Below are positions 29,165-38,622 of a DNA stretch of 64,000 nucleotides, piece after piece (the first letter of the stretch is position 1; every line of letters begins with the position of its first letter). Source of the DNA: Staphylococcus simulans (GTDB lineage: Bacteria > Bacillota > Bacilli > Staphylococcales > Staphylococcaceae); NCBI RefSeq assembly GCF_003043455.1, contig NZ_PZGG01000001.1, forward strand, positions 33,124 to 97,123, written 5' to 3'. The translations under genes and the position numbers were made by a program. The notes beneath the pieces are model-generated. The model did not search any database. It was not told where the DNA came from and saw only the letters and a list, made by a program, of their open reading frames with translations.

Positions 29165-30244
29165 ATGTCGATATTATCGTTATTAGGAGTGAATAAACAA
29201 TACGATGGCAAAACCATCTTAGACGAGATTTCTATTGATTTCGAAGAAGGAAAGTTTTATACGTTACTAGGTCCTTCAGGATGTGGTAAAACAACTATTT
29301 TAAAAATCATCGCAGGCTTTGAACAAGCAGATTCAGGTGATGTATTATATGGCAATCACAATATCAATGGCATCCCAGCCAATAAACGTCAAGTAAACAC
29401 GGTCTTTCAAGATTATGCGTTATTTCCACATTTAAATGTATATGAAAATATTGCCTTTGGCTTGAAGTTAAAGAAACTTTCAAATCAAGAGATTAAAACG
29501 AAAGTTGCTGAAGCATTGAAACTTGTGAAATTAGAAGGTTATGAACAACGTACGATTGATGAAATGAGCGGCGGACAAAAACAACGTGTGGCTATTGCGC
29601 GTGCGATTGTCAATGAACCTAAAATTTTATTATTAGATGAGTCGTTATCTGCTTTAGATTTAAAATTACGTACAGAAATGCAGTATGAGTTACGTGCACT
29701 TCAAAAACGTTTAGGCATCACATTTATATTCGTCACACATGACCAAGAAGAAGCACTGGCGTTAAGTGATTACATCGCGGTCATTAAAGCAGGAAAAATC
29801 CAACAATTTGATACACCGATCAATATTTATGATGAGCCGGTCAATCGCTTTGTGGCAGACTTTATTGGTGAATCTAATATTATTGAAGGTACGATGGTAC
29901 GAGATCGCTTAGTTAATATTTATGACAAAGAAATTGAATGTGTGGATATGGGCATCCCAGAAGGTACTAAAATCGAAGTTGTGATTCGACCTGAGGATAT
30001 TTCGATTACAGATCAAACCCAAGGACTGTTTAAAGCAGAAGTAAAGTCTACTTTGTTTAGAGGTGTGCACTATGAAGTCACTTGTGAAGACCAAGAAGGA
30101 TATGAATGGATGATTCAAACTACTAAGAAAGCACTAGTAGGAGATATTGTCGGTCTGTATTTTGAACCTGATGCGATTCATATCATGGTGCCAGGTGAAA
30201 CAGAAGCGGAATTTGATAAACGTATTGAAAGTTATGAGGACTAA
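29165..30244 (+). CDS. potA: Spermidine/putrescine ABC transporter ATPase
   Basis: Cytoplasmic motor of polyamine uptake. 359 residues: Walker [10 protein letters not shown] (36-44), signature MSGGQKQR, Walker B ILLLDES, then a C-terminal TOBE/regulatory domain (about 235-359). The Walker B is followed by Ser where most relatives have Pro (DES rather than DEP); the catalytic Glu is kept, so activity is expected. GGAGG upstream. First transporter gene after the XRE-cupin regulator. Confidence 0.93.
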   Translation: MSILSLLGVNKQYDGKTILDEISIDFEEGKFYTLLGPSGCGKTTILKIIAGFEQADSGDVLYGNHNINGIPANKRQVNTVFQDYALFPHLNVYENIAFGLKLKKLSNQEIKTKVAEALKLVKLEGYEQRTIDEMSGGQKQRVAIARAIVNEPKILLLDESLSALDLKLRTEMQYELRALQKRLGITFIFVTHDQEEALALSDYIAVIKAGKIQQFDTPINIYDEPVNRFVADFIGESNIIEGTMVRDRLVNIYDKEIECVDMGIPEGTKIEVVIRPEDISITDQTQGLFKAEVKSTLFRGVHYEVTCEDQEGYEWMIQTTKKALVGDIVGLYFEPDAIHIMVPGETEAEFDKRIESYED

Positions 30245-30247
30245 AAG

Positions 30248-31054
30248 ATGACAAAATTAAATAAATACTTAATGGTGCCTTATATGATTTGGATGATAGG
30301 TTTTATCATTATTCCAGTAATTTTATTAGTGTACTTTTCATTCTTAGATAATCAAGGCCACTTCAGTTTGACGAACTACCAACAGATTTTAAGTATGCGT
30401 TATGTCAAAATGATGGGGATTTCTATTTTGTATGCGGCCATTATTACATTAGTAACTTTAATTATCAGTTATCCAGCCGCATATTTTATTCGCCAATCTG
30501 TACATCAAAACATGTGGATTTTAATATTAATTATTCCGACGTGGATTAATTTACTTCTCAAGACGTATGCATTTATCGGGATTTTGAGTCATGATGGTAT
30601 TATCAATCAAATATTAAATGTGATGCATCTTCCTCGTATGGAATTATTATTTACAGCGTCTGCGTTTATTATCGTTGCGAGTTATATTTATATTCCATTT
30701 ATGATTTTGCCGATTTTCAATAGCATGAAGACCATTCCTGAGAATTTAATTCAAGCGTCTACAGACCTCGGCGCAAACCGCTGGACGACATTTTTGAAAG
30801 TGATTTTGCCTTTGACGAAAGAAGGTGTGCTCTCTGGAATTCAAGTCACGTTTATTCCAGCGTTGTCACTATTCATGATTACACGTTTAATTGCGGGTAA
30901 CAAAGTGATCAACATCGGTACATCTATTGAAGAACAATTCTTAGTGATTCAAAACTATGGCATGGGTTCAACTATTGCGATTGTTTTAATCTTATTTATG
31001 GCGTTCGTGTTAGTCATCACGAAATCAGGCAACGAAGGAGGACGCAGATCATGA
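30248..31054 (+). CDS. potB: Spermidine/putrescine ABC transporter permease 1
   Basis: 268 residues, six predicted membrane helices. The EAA loop that contacts the ATPase is visible as QASTDLGANRWTTFLKVILPL near residue 172. ATG lies 3 nt after potA with GAGGAC in the end of potA. Its stop overlaps potC by 4 nt, so permease subunits are made together. Confidence 0.92.
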   Translation: MTKLNKYLMVPYMIWMIGFIIIPVILLVYFSFLDNQGHFSLTNYQQILSMRYVKMMGISILYAAIITLVTLIISYPAAYFIRQSVHQNMWILILIIPTWINLLLKTYAFIGILSHDGIINQILNVMHLPRMELLFTASAFIIVASYIYIPFMILPIFNSMKTIPENLIQASTDLGANRWTTFLKVILPLTKEGVLSGIQVTFIPALSLFMITRLIAGNKVINIGTSIEEQFLVIQNYGMGSTIAIVLILFMAFVLVITKSGNEGGRRS

Positions 31055-31863
31055 CATGGTATGGCAAAGTCTATCTTTGGTTATTAGTAATTGGTTTATA
31101 TGTGCCGATTGTCTTTTTAATGGTGTATTCCTTTAATTCAGGCGGTAATATGATTCATTTTGAAGGCTTTACTTTAGAACATTACCAAAGTTTATTCCAA
31201 GATGAGCGTTTAATGGCTATTTTATTTAATACGATTGCGGTGGCGTTATTAGCTGCGGCAGTATCGACTGTAATTGGTACATTCGGTGCCATTGCGTTAT
31301 ATCATTTGCGTCAGAAACGTTTGAAATTGACATTTATGACGCTGAATAATGTATTATTAGTCTCTTCTGATGTAGTAATCGGGGCATCATTCCTGATTAT
31401 GTTTACTGCTATTGGACATTTTACTGGCATGGGTCTTGGTTTTTGGACAGTCTTAATTTCACACATTGCGTTCTGTATTCCGATTGTAGTCATTATTGTG
31501 CTGCCGCAACTTTATGATATGAATCAAAATATGTTTGTGGCTGCGAGAGATTTAGGCGCAACAGAATGGCAGATTTTAAACCGTGTGATGATTCCAAACT
31601 TGATGCCTGCGATTATGGCTGGTTTCTTTATGGCACTGACATACTCTTTAGATGACTTTACAGTGAGTTTCTTTGTGACAGGTAATGGCTTTAGCGTGTT
31701 ATCTGTAGAAATTTATGCGATGGCGCGTAAAGGTATCAGTATGGAAATCAATGCGATTTCAACATTAATTTTTGGTGTTATTATTGTGGGTATTATCGGA
31801 TACTACATGATTCAGCGTTATACGAAACGCCGCTTGTCCTTGAAACGAGGTGTACTGCGATGA
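31051..31863 (+). CDS. potC: Spermidine/putrescine ABC transporter permease 2
   Basis: 270 residues, six helices, EAA loop AARDLGATEWQILNRVMIPNL near residue 165. The ATGA junctions on both sides (with potB and potD) give a tightly coupled operon; GGAGG precedes the start. The N-terminus WLLVIGLYVPIVFLMVYSFN is typical of PotC. Confidence 0.92.
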   Translation: MTWYGKVYLWLLVIGLYVPIVFLMVYSFNSGGNMIHFEGFTLEHYQSLFQDERLMAILFNTIAVALLAAAVSTVIGTFGAIALYHLRQKRLKLTFMTLNNVLLVSSDVVIGASFLIMFTAIGHFTGMGLGFWTVLISHIAFCIPIVVIIVLPQLYDMNQNMFVAARDLGATEWQILNRVMIPNLMPAIMAGFFMALTYSLDDFTVSFFVTGNGFSVLSVEIYAMARKGISMEINAISTLIFGVIIVGIIGYYMIQRYTKRRLSLKRGVLR

Positions 31864-32933
31864 AACGATTTTTACAACTCATTATCGGTGCACTAGTGAT
31901 AGGTGTGATTTGTTTAGGTATCAGTAAATGGTATGGCAGTGAAGCACATCAAGCTTCAGGTAAGAAACTTTATGTATATAACTGGGGTGAATACATTGAC
32001 CCAGAGTTAATCGATAAGTTTGAGAAAGAAACTGGCATACAAGTGATTTATGAAACATTTGATTCAAATGAAGCGATGGAAGCGAAAATCCGCAATGGCG
32101 GTACGCATTATGATGTAGCATTCCCAAGTGAATATACCGTTCAAAAGATGAAAAAGGATGATTTGTTAGTTCCATTAGATCATAGTAAACTGCCGAACAT
32201 GAAATATTTGGATAAAAATTACATGAATATGGATTATGATAAACATAATCGTTATTCTATACCTTACTTCTTCGGCACAGTGGGTATACTTTATAATAAA
32301 GACGCCTATCCTCATGATGATTTTTCAAGTTGGAGAAGTTTATATAATCCGAAGTTTAAAAATGATATCATATTAGTGGATGGTGCGAGGGAAGTGATGG
32401 GCTTAAGTTTGAATAAACTCGGCTACAGCTTAAATGAAACGAATCCGAAACGTTTAGATGAAGCAGAAGCGGATTTAGCGCATTTAGCCCCTCAAGTCAA
32501 AGGGATTGTCGGTGATGAAGTAACGATGATGTTAGAGCAACATGAAGCGAATATCGCGGTCGTATGGAGCGGTACTGCAGCACCGATTGTCCAAGAGAAT
32601 CCTGAATTTGACTATGTCGTCCCAAAAGAAGGCTCTAACTTGTGGTTCGATACGATGGTAATCCCAAAGACAGCACAAAATCAAGAAGGTGCTTATCAGT
32701 TTATTAATTTCTTGTTAGACCCTAAAAATAGTAAACAAAATACTGAGTGGGTCGGGTATGCGACGCCGAATGAAGCGGCTAAAAAGCAATTACCGAAAGA
32801 AATTAGAAATGATCAAAGGTTTTATCCTTCAAAAGAAACACAAAGCAGGCTTGAAGTCTATAAAGATTTGGGTAAAGATGTTTTAAATGATTATAATGAG
32901 CATTTTTTGAATTTCAAAATGTCATTACAATAA
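31860..32933 (+). CDS. potD: Spermidine/putrescine-binding protein
   Basis: Extracellular substrate-binding subunit. 357 residues. The N-terminus has one hydrophobic segment (residues 3-23, FLQLIIGALVIGVICLGI). Cys18 is preceded by VI rather than a small residue, so this is not a canonical lipobox and the protein may be held by an uncleaved anchor. The mature part shows YVYNWGEYIDPELIDKFEKE, YYIPYFF-like SIPYFFGTVGILYN, and AVVWSGTA, the polyamine-binding SBP pattern. Last gene of the pot operon; 36 nt to the next gene without a terminator. Confidence 0.92.
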   Translation: MKRFLQLIIGALVIGVICLGISKWYGSEAHQASGKKLYVYNWGEYIDPELIDKFEKETGIQVIYETFDSNEAMEAKIRNGGTHYDVAFPSEYTVQKMKKDDLLVPLDHSKLPNMKYLDKNYMNMDYDKHNRYSIPYFFGTVGILYNKDAYPHDDFSSWRSLYNPKFKNDIILVDGAREVMGLSLNKLGYSLNETNPKRLDEAEADLAHLAPQVKGIVGDEVTMMLEQHEANIAVVWSGTAAPIVQENPEFDYVVPKEGSNLWFDTMVIPKTAQNQEGAYQFINFLLDPKNSKQNTEWVGYATPNEAAKKQLPKEIRNDQRFYPSKETQSRLEVYKDLGKDVLNDYNEHFLNFKMSLQ

Positions 32934-32969
32934 TAATTTGATTAGTAAGTAGAGTAGGGAGTGTTAATG

Positions 32970-34112
32970 ATGTCTGAAGAACCACAATATACACAAATAA
33001 AACGTCCAGTCAGCAGAGTGGCAGAAAAAGTCTTAGGCTGGCTGAACTGGATTGGATTATTGTTATTAACAGTAATTACTATGTTTATTGCGCTTGTGTC
33101 ATTCAGCAACAATACATCAATTCAAAATCTTGAACAGTCAATCAACAATAATGATTTAGCACAACAAGTGCTCGCAAATAACAGTTTAAATACAACACAA
33201 TTTGTGATTTGGCTTCAAAATGGTATTTGGGCTGTCATTGTTTATTTAATTGTCTGTTTATTAATTTCATTCTTAGCACTCATTTCCATGAATATCCGAG
33301 TGTTATCTGGAATTCTCTTCTTAGTTGCATCTATCATTACATTGCCTTTAGTGTTACTACTCGCAACAATCGTCATACCGGTGCTCTTCTTTATCGTCGC
33401 AATTATGATGTTTGCGCGTAAAGATAGAATAGAAACAGTTCCACGTTATGGCGGTGGTTATGTACCATATGAAGGCGGTTATGATGATTATGATAGATAT
33501 GACCGTGAACCTGTCAAACGTCCATATGGTTATCCAGAAGACGAGAGAGAACCACGTTATGAACCTTCATATGAAAAACGTGATGAATATGATGACGAAG
33601 AAGATGATGTGAAACAATATGTACCGAAAAAAGACAGAGTACAAGAGACACATCAAACGGAAGATTCAGAAGAACCTGTACAGTCTGAAGAACCTATCAC
33701 AAGACGTGAAGATGAAAGTGAACCTGAATTCTTATCACGTCAGGCTAAATATAAACAAAAATCAGAAGAGGAAGTCAGAGAACAACAAGAACAAGAAGCC
33801 TACGAACGTGAACAAGCGCGTATGCAAGAACCTTCTGATGAGCCTGAAGAAGTGAAATATCGTGATATTGAACCACGTAAAGGTGAAACAGCTGAAGAGA
33901 AAGCAGCACGTAAACGTGAGAAAAAAGAAAGAAAACGTCGTGCAAAAGAAGCGCGCAAGAATCGTCCAAGTGCAGTGAACCAGCGACGCATGAACTTTGA
34001 AGAACGTCGATCATTCAATCAAGGAAAAACACCGACAACGCAAGAAACTAAAGAAGATGATGTGAAGTCAACTGAAGATACACAAGCGCAAGATTCAGAT
34101 AAAAAATCATAA
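32970..34112 (+). CDS. AuxA-like membrane protein with long charged tail (DUF4064-type)
   Basis: 380 residues from ATG 32970 (RBS GGGAG 8 nt upstream; ATG 32967 and GTG 32961 also in frame). Four hydrophobic segments in residues 20-150, then about 220 residues of charged, low-complexity cytoplasmic tail, first Tyr/Asp/Gly-rich (GGGYVPYEGGYDDYDRYD), then Glu/Lys/Arg-rich. It occupies the place directly after potD that in S. aureus holds auxA (SAOUHSC_01050, from memory), a factor reported to affect lipoteichoic-acid stability and beta-lactam tolerance. No terminator separates it from potD, so it may be read with the pot operon. The auxA assignment is inferred from position and form. Confidence 0.75.
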   Translation: MSEEPQYTQIKRPVSRVAEKVLGWLNWIGLLLLTVITMFIALVSFSNNTSIQNLEQSINNNDLAQQVLANNSLNTTQFVIWLQNGIWAVIVYLIVCLLISFLALISMNIRVLSGILFLVASIITLPLVLLLATIVIPVLFFIVAIMMFARKDRIETVPRYGGGYVPYEGGYDDYDRYDREPVKRPYGYPEDEREPRYEPSYEKRDEYDDEEDDVKQYVPKKDRVQETHQTEDSEEPVQSEEPITRREDESEPEFLSRQAKYKQKSEEEVREQQEQEAYEREQARMQEPSDEPEEVKYRDIEPRKGETAEEKAARKREKKERKRRAKEARKNRPSAVNQRRMNFEERRSFNQGKTPTTQETKEDDVKSTEDTQAQDSDKKS

Positions 34113-34119
34113 CTTTAAT

Positions 34120-34163
34120 AAACCGAAAGCAACGACAATCATTGCTTTCGGTTTTTATTTTTG
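34120..34163 (+). terminator. Terminator after the AuxA-like gene
   Basis: AAACCGAAAGCAA and TTGCTTTCGGTTT arms, 9-nt loop, then TTATTTTTG. Confidence 0.9.
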
Positions 34164-34351
34164 TAAAAAAACAAAAAAATTTCTATTACATAGTTGAAAT
34201 AAATGAAAAATAAATAGTTTTGTGCATAAAACGAGTACTTTAAGGGTAGTTACGATTATAAGACCCGTTAAGCGGCCTTAAAAAAGCGGATGAAGTCAGC
34301 GAAGAAAAAAATGCGGCTCTTCAATTTCGCTTAATCAGGAGGGTATTTACA

Positions 34352-34978
34352 ATGAATAGAAAAGTAGAAAGAATCATTGGATGGATCGGTGTAGGTCTGA
34401 CAGTGCTCTACATGTTGCTGTTCTTAATCGGTACATTCATGAAGGATGGCATGTTGTCTGACATTCTGTTGAAACAAGGGGATTCCAGTATGTCACCTGA
34501 ATTCTTGCATCAAACAATGGTCTTCACAACTATCGGTTTATTAGTTGTCGCAATTATCGCAGCAGTTGGTCTTGTATTAAGTAAGAAAAACCGCATTGCT
34601 GCAGGTATTATCTTAATTGTTGCGGCATTAGTTGGTTTATACTTCTCAAACTTTATCGCATCTATCTTGTTCTTTATTGTAGCGATTATGTTATTTGTCA
34701 GAAGAAGCCAAGCTAAACGTGAAGCAAACAAAGAGTATGACAGAAAACATGGCTATTTCGAAGACATTACGCGTGATAATGAAAACATGAACAAGAATGA
34801 AAAAGTCAAACCTGAAGGTAAACAGGTTCAAGACAAAGCGGAACATGACAAATTTGATACAGAAGCAAATCATGAAGCGCATTATGAAGAAAACTCAGAT
34901 GAAAGCGAATTGGCAAGACAACGTAGAAGGGACGATCATGAACGCCCACGCAGACATGATTTAGACGATTTTAAATAA
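34352..34978 (+). CDS. DUF4064-family membrane protein
   Basis: 208 residues. Short basic start with VERIIGWIGVGLTVLYM, then about four hydrophobic segments to residue 120, ending LFFIVAIMLFVRR, and a strongly charged hydrophilic tail (residues 125-208) rich in Asp, Glu, Lys, His and Arg. It resembles the preceding AuxA-like protein in layout and in the LFFIVAIM(L/M)F motif, so the two look like diverged tandem paralogues. GGAGGG ribosome binding site. It has its own transcription unit between two terminators, with a TTAAGCG/CGCTTAA inverted repeat (34268-34274, 34328-34334) in its leader. Function unknown. Confidence 0.8.
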   Translation: MNRKVERIIGWIGVGLTVLYMLLFLIGTFMKDGMLSDILLKQGDSSMSPEFLHQTMVFTTIGLLVVAIIAAVGLVLSKKNRIAAGIILIVAALVGLYFSNFIASILFFIVAIMLFVRRSQAKREANKEYDRKHGYFEDITRDNENMNKNEKVKPEGKQVQDKAEHDKFDTEANHEAHYEENSDESELARQRRRDDHERPRRHDLDDFK

Positions 34979-34985
34979 TACTATT

Positions 34986-35045
34986 AAAAAGCAGCTGCAA
35001 TCCGTAAAGGGGAAACTTACTGGATGGCAGCTGCTTTATTTTTAT
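34986..35045. terminator. Bidirectional terminator between the DUF4064 gene and mntH
   Basis: AAAGCAGCTGC and GCAGCTGCTTT arms with an inner ATCCGTAA/TTACTGGAT extension, then TATTTTTATT. Confidence 0.88.
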
Positions 35046-35059
35046 TATGTTTCTTTTGT

Positions 35060-36406
35060 TTATAGTTCTTGGAAAGTTTGGATGATTAAATGGATGTTTA
35101 ATCCGCTTAGGATTACGATTAACGACCATGAAATAATGTTAATCCATAATTTGTTTTTAAATGGTCCCATCAAGTCTTTGTTGTTTGTCGCAAGTTGAAG
35201 CGGAATCAAAGTAAACGGCAATGCTATACTTAAGAATACTTGTGAAAAGACTAAGAGTTGTTCCATCATGCTTTCATTCCCATGGAAGATAATTAAACAC
35301 ACAATCACTGGAATAATAGCGATAGAACGTGTGATTAATCGGTTGACCCAGTTAGGTAATCTCAAGTTGATAAAACCTTCCATCACGATTTGACCGGCTA
35401 GGGTACCTGTAATCGTGGAGTTTTGACCTGATGCAAGTAATGCGACTGCGAATAATGTACTCATGAGTCCACCAAGGGAAGCGCCGAGCAACGGTTGTTG
35501 TTCTAAAGCTTGGTATAAATCATAGAAGCCGCCAAGATTATCTGCGTTGCCAGTACCAAAGAATAACCCGGCACCAAGCACTAGTAATAAACAGTTAATC
35601 ACAAATGCGATGGTCAATTGAATGTTGGAATCAATTGTCGCATATTTAATAGCTTGTGCTTTAGATGCTTCATCTTTACGATTATATGTTCTTGATTGAA
35701 CGATGGATGAGTGTAAATAAAGGTTATGCGGCATGATTGTTGCGCCAACAATACCTAGAGCAATATATAAGGCACCTTGTTGTGTAACGATGTGACTGCT
35801 AGGTATAAAACCATTTAATACACTGACAACATCTGGTGAAGCAATATAAACTTCAAAAATGAAGATTGCGAGTACAGTAAAGATTAACGTACCGACGATG
35901 GCTTCAATTTTTCTGAAACCGAATTTCATAATGAATAATAAGATAAAGACATCAAGTACAGTGATGATTGCACCGACAAGCAATGGAATTCCGAATAATA
36001 GATCAAGCGCAATGGCACTGCCGATAACTTCTGCGATATCAGTGGCAATAATTGCAAGTTCAGCTATGATCCAGAATATAAATGCTAAAGGTTTGTTTAA
36101 AAAGCGTTTTGTGACTTGTGCTAAGTCATGACCTGATGCAATACCGAGTCTGACTGTCATACTTTGAAGCAACATGGCAGACAAACTTGAAATTAATATA
36201 ACGAAAAGCAGAATATAACCGTATTTGGCTCCGCCTTGCATGGAGGTAATCCAGTTACCAGGATCCATATAACCTACCGCAACCAGTAAACCCGGTCCTA
36301 AGAAAGAAAGGAATTTCTGCTTGATACTGCTGTTTGAATTGAAACTGACAGTATTGTTGATCTCGTCTAAGCTGTCATTATTATAATTGACCTGTCTTTT
36401 AGTCAA
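35060..36406 (-). CDS. mntH: Nramp-type divalent metal (manganese) transporter
   Basis: Proton-coupled Mn2+ importer in the cytoplasmic membrane. 448 residues from TTG 36406, which has GGGGGTGA 5 nt upstream. The frame stays open to 36439, but the promoter described next would start transcription at about 36440, leaving no leader for that start. Metal-binding motifs are intact: DPGNW in helix 1 and [10 protein letters not shown] in helix 6. Eleven hydrophobic segments. Monocistronic, with terminators on both sides. Confidence 0.94.
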   Translation of the reverse strand: MTKRQVNYNNDSLDEINNTVSFNSNSSIKQKFLSFLGPGLLVAVGYMDPGNWITSMQGGAKYGYILLFVILISSLSAMLLQSMTVRLGIASGHDLAQVTKRFLNKPLAFIFWIIAELAIIATDIAEVIGSAIALDLLFGIPLLVGAIITVLDVFILLFIMKFGFRKIEAIVGTLIFTVLAIFIFEVYIASPDVVSVLNGFIPSSHIVTQQGALYIALGIVGATIMPHNLYLHSSIVQSRTYNRKDEASKAQAIKYATIDSNIQLTIAFVINCLLLVLGAGLFFGTGNADNLGGFYDLYQALEQQPLLGASLGGLMSTLFAVALLASGQNSTITGTLAGQIVMEGFINLRLPNWVNRLITRSIAIIPVIVCLIIFHGNESMMEQLLVFSQVFLSIALPFTLIPLQLATNNKDLMGPFKNKLWINIISWSLIVILSGLNIHLIIQTFQEL

Positions 36407-36446
36407 GAAGGTCACCCCCACTTCTCTATGTTCTAACAATGGTTTA

Positions 36447-36481
36447 ATAATAAAGTAAAAATAAAATTAGGTCAACCTAAT
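36447..36481 (-). promoter_or_regulatory. mntH promoter with overlapping MntR/DtxR-type operator
   Basis: Minus-strand promoter TTGACC (36475-36470), 17-nt spacer, TATTAT (36452-36447). The palindrome ATTAGGT-CA-ACCTAAT (36466-36481) covers the -35. It matches the TTAGGT...ACCTAA form of DtxR/SirR/MntR operators, so Mn-loaded MntR would block RNA polymerase here. Confidence 0.75.
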
Positions 36482-36527
36482 AAAACTGTTTTTTACGTTT
36501 ATAATTGCAAACAACGAGAAATGGATA

Positions 36528-36583
36528 AAAAAGAAAAGCTGATTTAAACAAAGTAGTAAAAGGCTAACTTTGTCTAAATCAGC
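36528..36583 (-). terminator. Terminator of the UPF0637 gene
   Basis: GCTGATTTAGACAAAG pairs with CTTTGTTTAAATCAGC; on the minus strand it is followed by TTTTCTTTTTTATC. It separates the UPF0637 gene from the mntH promoter. Confidence 0.85.
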
Positions 36584-36626
36584 ACGATAATTCTGAATGA
36601 ATAGTTAAATGCTCGGTATTATGCTA

Positions 36627-37238
36627 TTATGGATAGAACTTTAACAATTGCTCAAACGTATCTTCTAGATAGTTGAGGAATGCTTGATCTGACTTTAATT
36701 CAGGAGCATCTGGTGTAAGGGTGCGTGCAATAAAGAATTCACCTTTTTTAAGTTGTTTTGCACGTGATAATGCTTGTTCTAAATCTTCAGTAGACAAGTC
36801 TTGGATTAATGGTTTATCCATTTTGACATGGTCAACACAAATACGGTAGTCTGCAGGCAAATTTTCAATATCTTTGAAGTGATTTTCAAAGACTTCAATG
36901 TAATGTGCTTTATTTTTTGCTTCATGCATAACTCCGAACATCACGAAAACTTGTGTTTCGTATAAACCGATTTGGAAATGCGGCAACATTTTATAACCGC
37001 GTTTATTGGTAGAGAAAGCGACCCAAGTATCTTTCGGCGGATTCACTGTACGACGTGCATGTTTTGCGATATGCATAAAGAATTCATCTGCCGTATGGGT
37101 GGATAAGAAATCAGCAAAGTGTTCACCCAACTGATGTAATTTTGGTCTGATGTGTTGTTCGATTTCAGACATACGTGCTTCTAATCCAGGTACTTCAAAG
37201 ACTTTAAAGTCGTTAGAAGAAAAAGTATAGTTAGACAT
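36627..37238 (-). CDS. UPF0637/DUF1054 family protein (YktB-like)
   Basis: 203 residues. Starts [23 protein letters not shown] and contains [41 protein letters not shown] and FFIARTL, all in the order seen in the DUF1054 family. No function has been established that I know of. AGGAGGC upstream of the ATG. Divergent from the suhB-like gene, as yktB and yktC are adjacent in Bacillus. Confidence 0.88.
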   Translation of the reverse strand: MSNYTFSSNDFKVFEVPGLEARMSEIEQHIRPKLHQLGEHFADFLSTHTADEFFMHIAKHARRTVNPPKDTWVAFSTNKRGYKMLPHFQIGLYETQVFVMFGVMHEAKNKAHYIEVFENHFKDIENLPADYRICVDHVKMDKPLIQDLSTEDLEQALSRAKQLKKGEFFIARTLTPDAPELKSDQAFLNYLEDTFEQLLKFYP

Positions 37239-37354
37239 GACAAAGCCTCCTGTTGGTTATGATTGAAGATATTGTAGCATAATTTTAGCTTGATTTAGAG
37301 TAAATGAAATTCTGAAATGATTTAGTTATAATATGATTGAAGGGGTGTTCGTAA

Positions 37355-38173
37355 ATGGCAGTATATGATTTTGCAAAAGGACTTGTAATAGAAGCGGGTA
37401 ATAATATCCGTAAAATGATGCAGCAAGATATCAATATTGAAACGAAATCTAATCCCAATGATTTGGTGACAAATGTTGATAAAGCAACGGAAGATTTTAT
37501 TTACAATAATATTATGGAGAATTATCCAGATCATCAATTTATTGGTGAAGAAGGACATGGCAGACCGATGTCTGAAGTTGAACAAAAAGGGATTGTTTGG
37601 GTTATAGATCCGATTGATGGCACATTGAATTTTGTGCATCAAAAAGAAAATTTTGCGATTTCTATCGGTATTTATAATGATGGTGAGCCTTATGCAGGAT
37701 TTGTTTATGATGTCATGAATGATTTGCTCTATCATGCAAAAGCAGGAGAGGGTGCGTTTGTAAACGAACATCCAATGAAATCGCTTGAGAATTCAGATTT
37801 AAATAAAAGTTTGATTGGAATTAATCCAAATTGGTTAACAAAGCCTGTGATTGGTGTTATATTCAGAAAGGTAGTAGATGAAGCGAGAAGTTGTCGCGCA
37901 TATGGTTCTGCAGCCTTAGAAATGATTCATGTTGCGCAAGGAAAATTAGGTGCGTATCTAACACCGAGATTGCAACCTTGGGATTATGCCGGTGCGTTAA
38001 TTATTTTAAATGAAGTAGGCGGTAAAGGTACGGATTTATTAGGTAATCCGCTTTCACTTAATCAACCGCATTCAGTATTAGTCGGTAATTCATCAATTCA
38101 TGAAGAAATTTTAACGAAACACATATTGCCAGAAAAAGAAACTTTTGAAACTTTACACAAAAGATATCGATAA
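37355..38173 (+). CDS. suhB: Inositol-monophosphatase-family phosphatase
   Basis: 272 residues. Metal-binding motifs are visible: GEEGHG (Glu), WVIDPIDGTLNFVH (the Asp-x-Asp-Gly-Thr core) and WDYAGALIILNEVGG near the C-terminus. Such proteins in Firmicutes may dephosphorylate inositol phosphates, NADP(H) or PAP; the true substrate cannot be read from sequence. ATG 37355 with GGGGTG upstream; a TATAAT lies at 37327-37332. The name suhB is the customary one. Confidence 0.87.
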   Translation: MAVYDFAKGLVIEAGNNIRKMMQQDINIETKSNPNDLVTNVDKATEDFIYNNIMENYPDHQFIGEEGHGRPMSEVEQKGIVWVIDPIDGTLNFVHQKENFAISIGIYNDGEPYAGFVYDVMNDLLYHAKAGEGAFVNEHPMKSLENSDLNKSLIGINPNWLTKPVIGVIFRKVVDEARSCRAYGSAALEMIHVAQGKLGAYLTPRLQPWDYAGALIILNEVGGKGTDLLGNPLSLNQPHSVLVGNSSIHEEILTKHILPEKETFETLHKRYR

Positions 38174-38177
38174 AAAT

Positions 38178-38250
38178 AAAAGGTCGGGACCATCGAAGCT
38201 GTTTAAACAAGTAATTGTTCAAAAGCATCTAGGTACCCAACCTTTTTCTT
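38178..38250 (+). terminator. Terminator of the suhB-like gene
   Basis: AAAAGGTCGGG-ACC pairs with GGTACCCAACCTTTT across a loop that contains its own inverted repeat; then TTTCTTTT. Confidence 0.7.
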
Positions 38251-38336
38251 TTGACTGAAATATATGTGTATTCTTTCTCCTGCAGGGTACTGCAAGGAGT
38301 GGAACCCTTTGTGTTAAAAATTCATGTAATGATTGG

Positions 38337-38528
38337 TCAGAACCAATCGTTTTCGCGATATTTTTTCTTAGTTGTAAAGCCGGCACCAAAAATCGCAATT
38401 AGGATAATGGCTGTAATCGCCATAAACCAATAATTTTGAGCACCTAAGCTAAAACTGAACAGCACTAAGAAAATGACTGCTAGAACAGAATAAAGCCAAA
38501 AAATAGCTTTTGATTTTTTTTTCTGCAT
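38337..38528 (-). CDS. Small membrane protein, YlaF/DUF5325-like
   Basis: 63 residues with two hydrophobic helices (AIFWLYSVLAVIFLVLFSFS and WFMAITAIILIAIFGAGF) between lysine-rich ends. In B. subtilis ylaF is a two-helix protein of about 62 residues next to the typA gene (ylaG); this one has the same size and place. GGTGGGG ribosome binding site before the ATG. Function unknown. Two small hairpins lie just downstream (38278-38300 and 38331-38350), the second overlapping the stop codon. Confidence 0.72.
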   Translation of the reverse strand: MQKKKSKAIFWLYSVLAVIFLVLFSFSLGAQNYWFMAITAIILIAIFGAGFTTKKKYRENDWF

Positions 38529-38622
38529 TCAAACCCCACCTTATTATTCTTTGCTCAATAATATGATATAATAAAAAAGTTGCAAATTGAAGTGGGAATT
38601 TACTCAAGAAAGGAAATTTAGT

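Noticed and set aside
34220..34260. Sigma-B promoter for the DUF4064 gene (GTTT...GGGTA)
   Set aside because: The elements are about 21 nt apart, too far for the usual 12-15 nt spacer.
37322..37771. 149-codon minus-strand open frame opposite the suhB-like gene
   Set aside because: Antisense to a well-supported gene, composition unlike a protein (very rich in Ile, Asn, Phe and His), no ribosome binding site.
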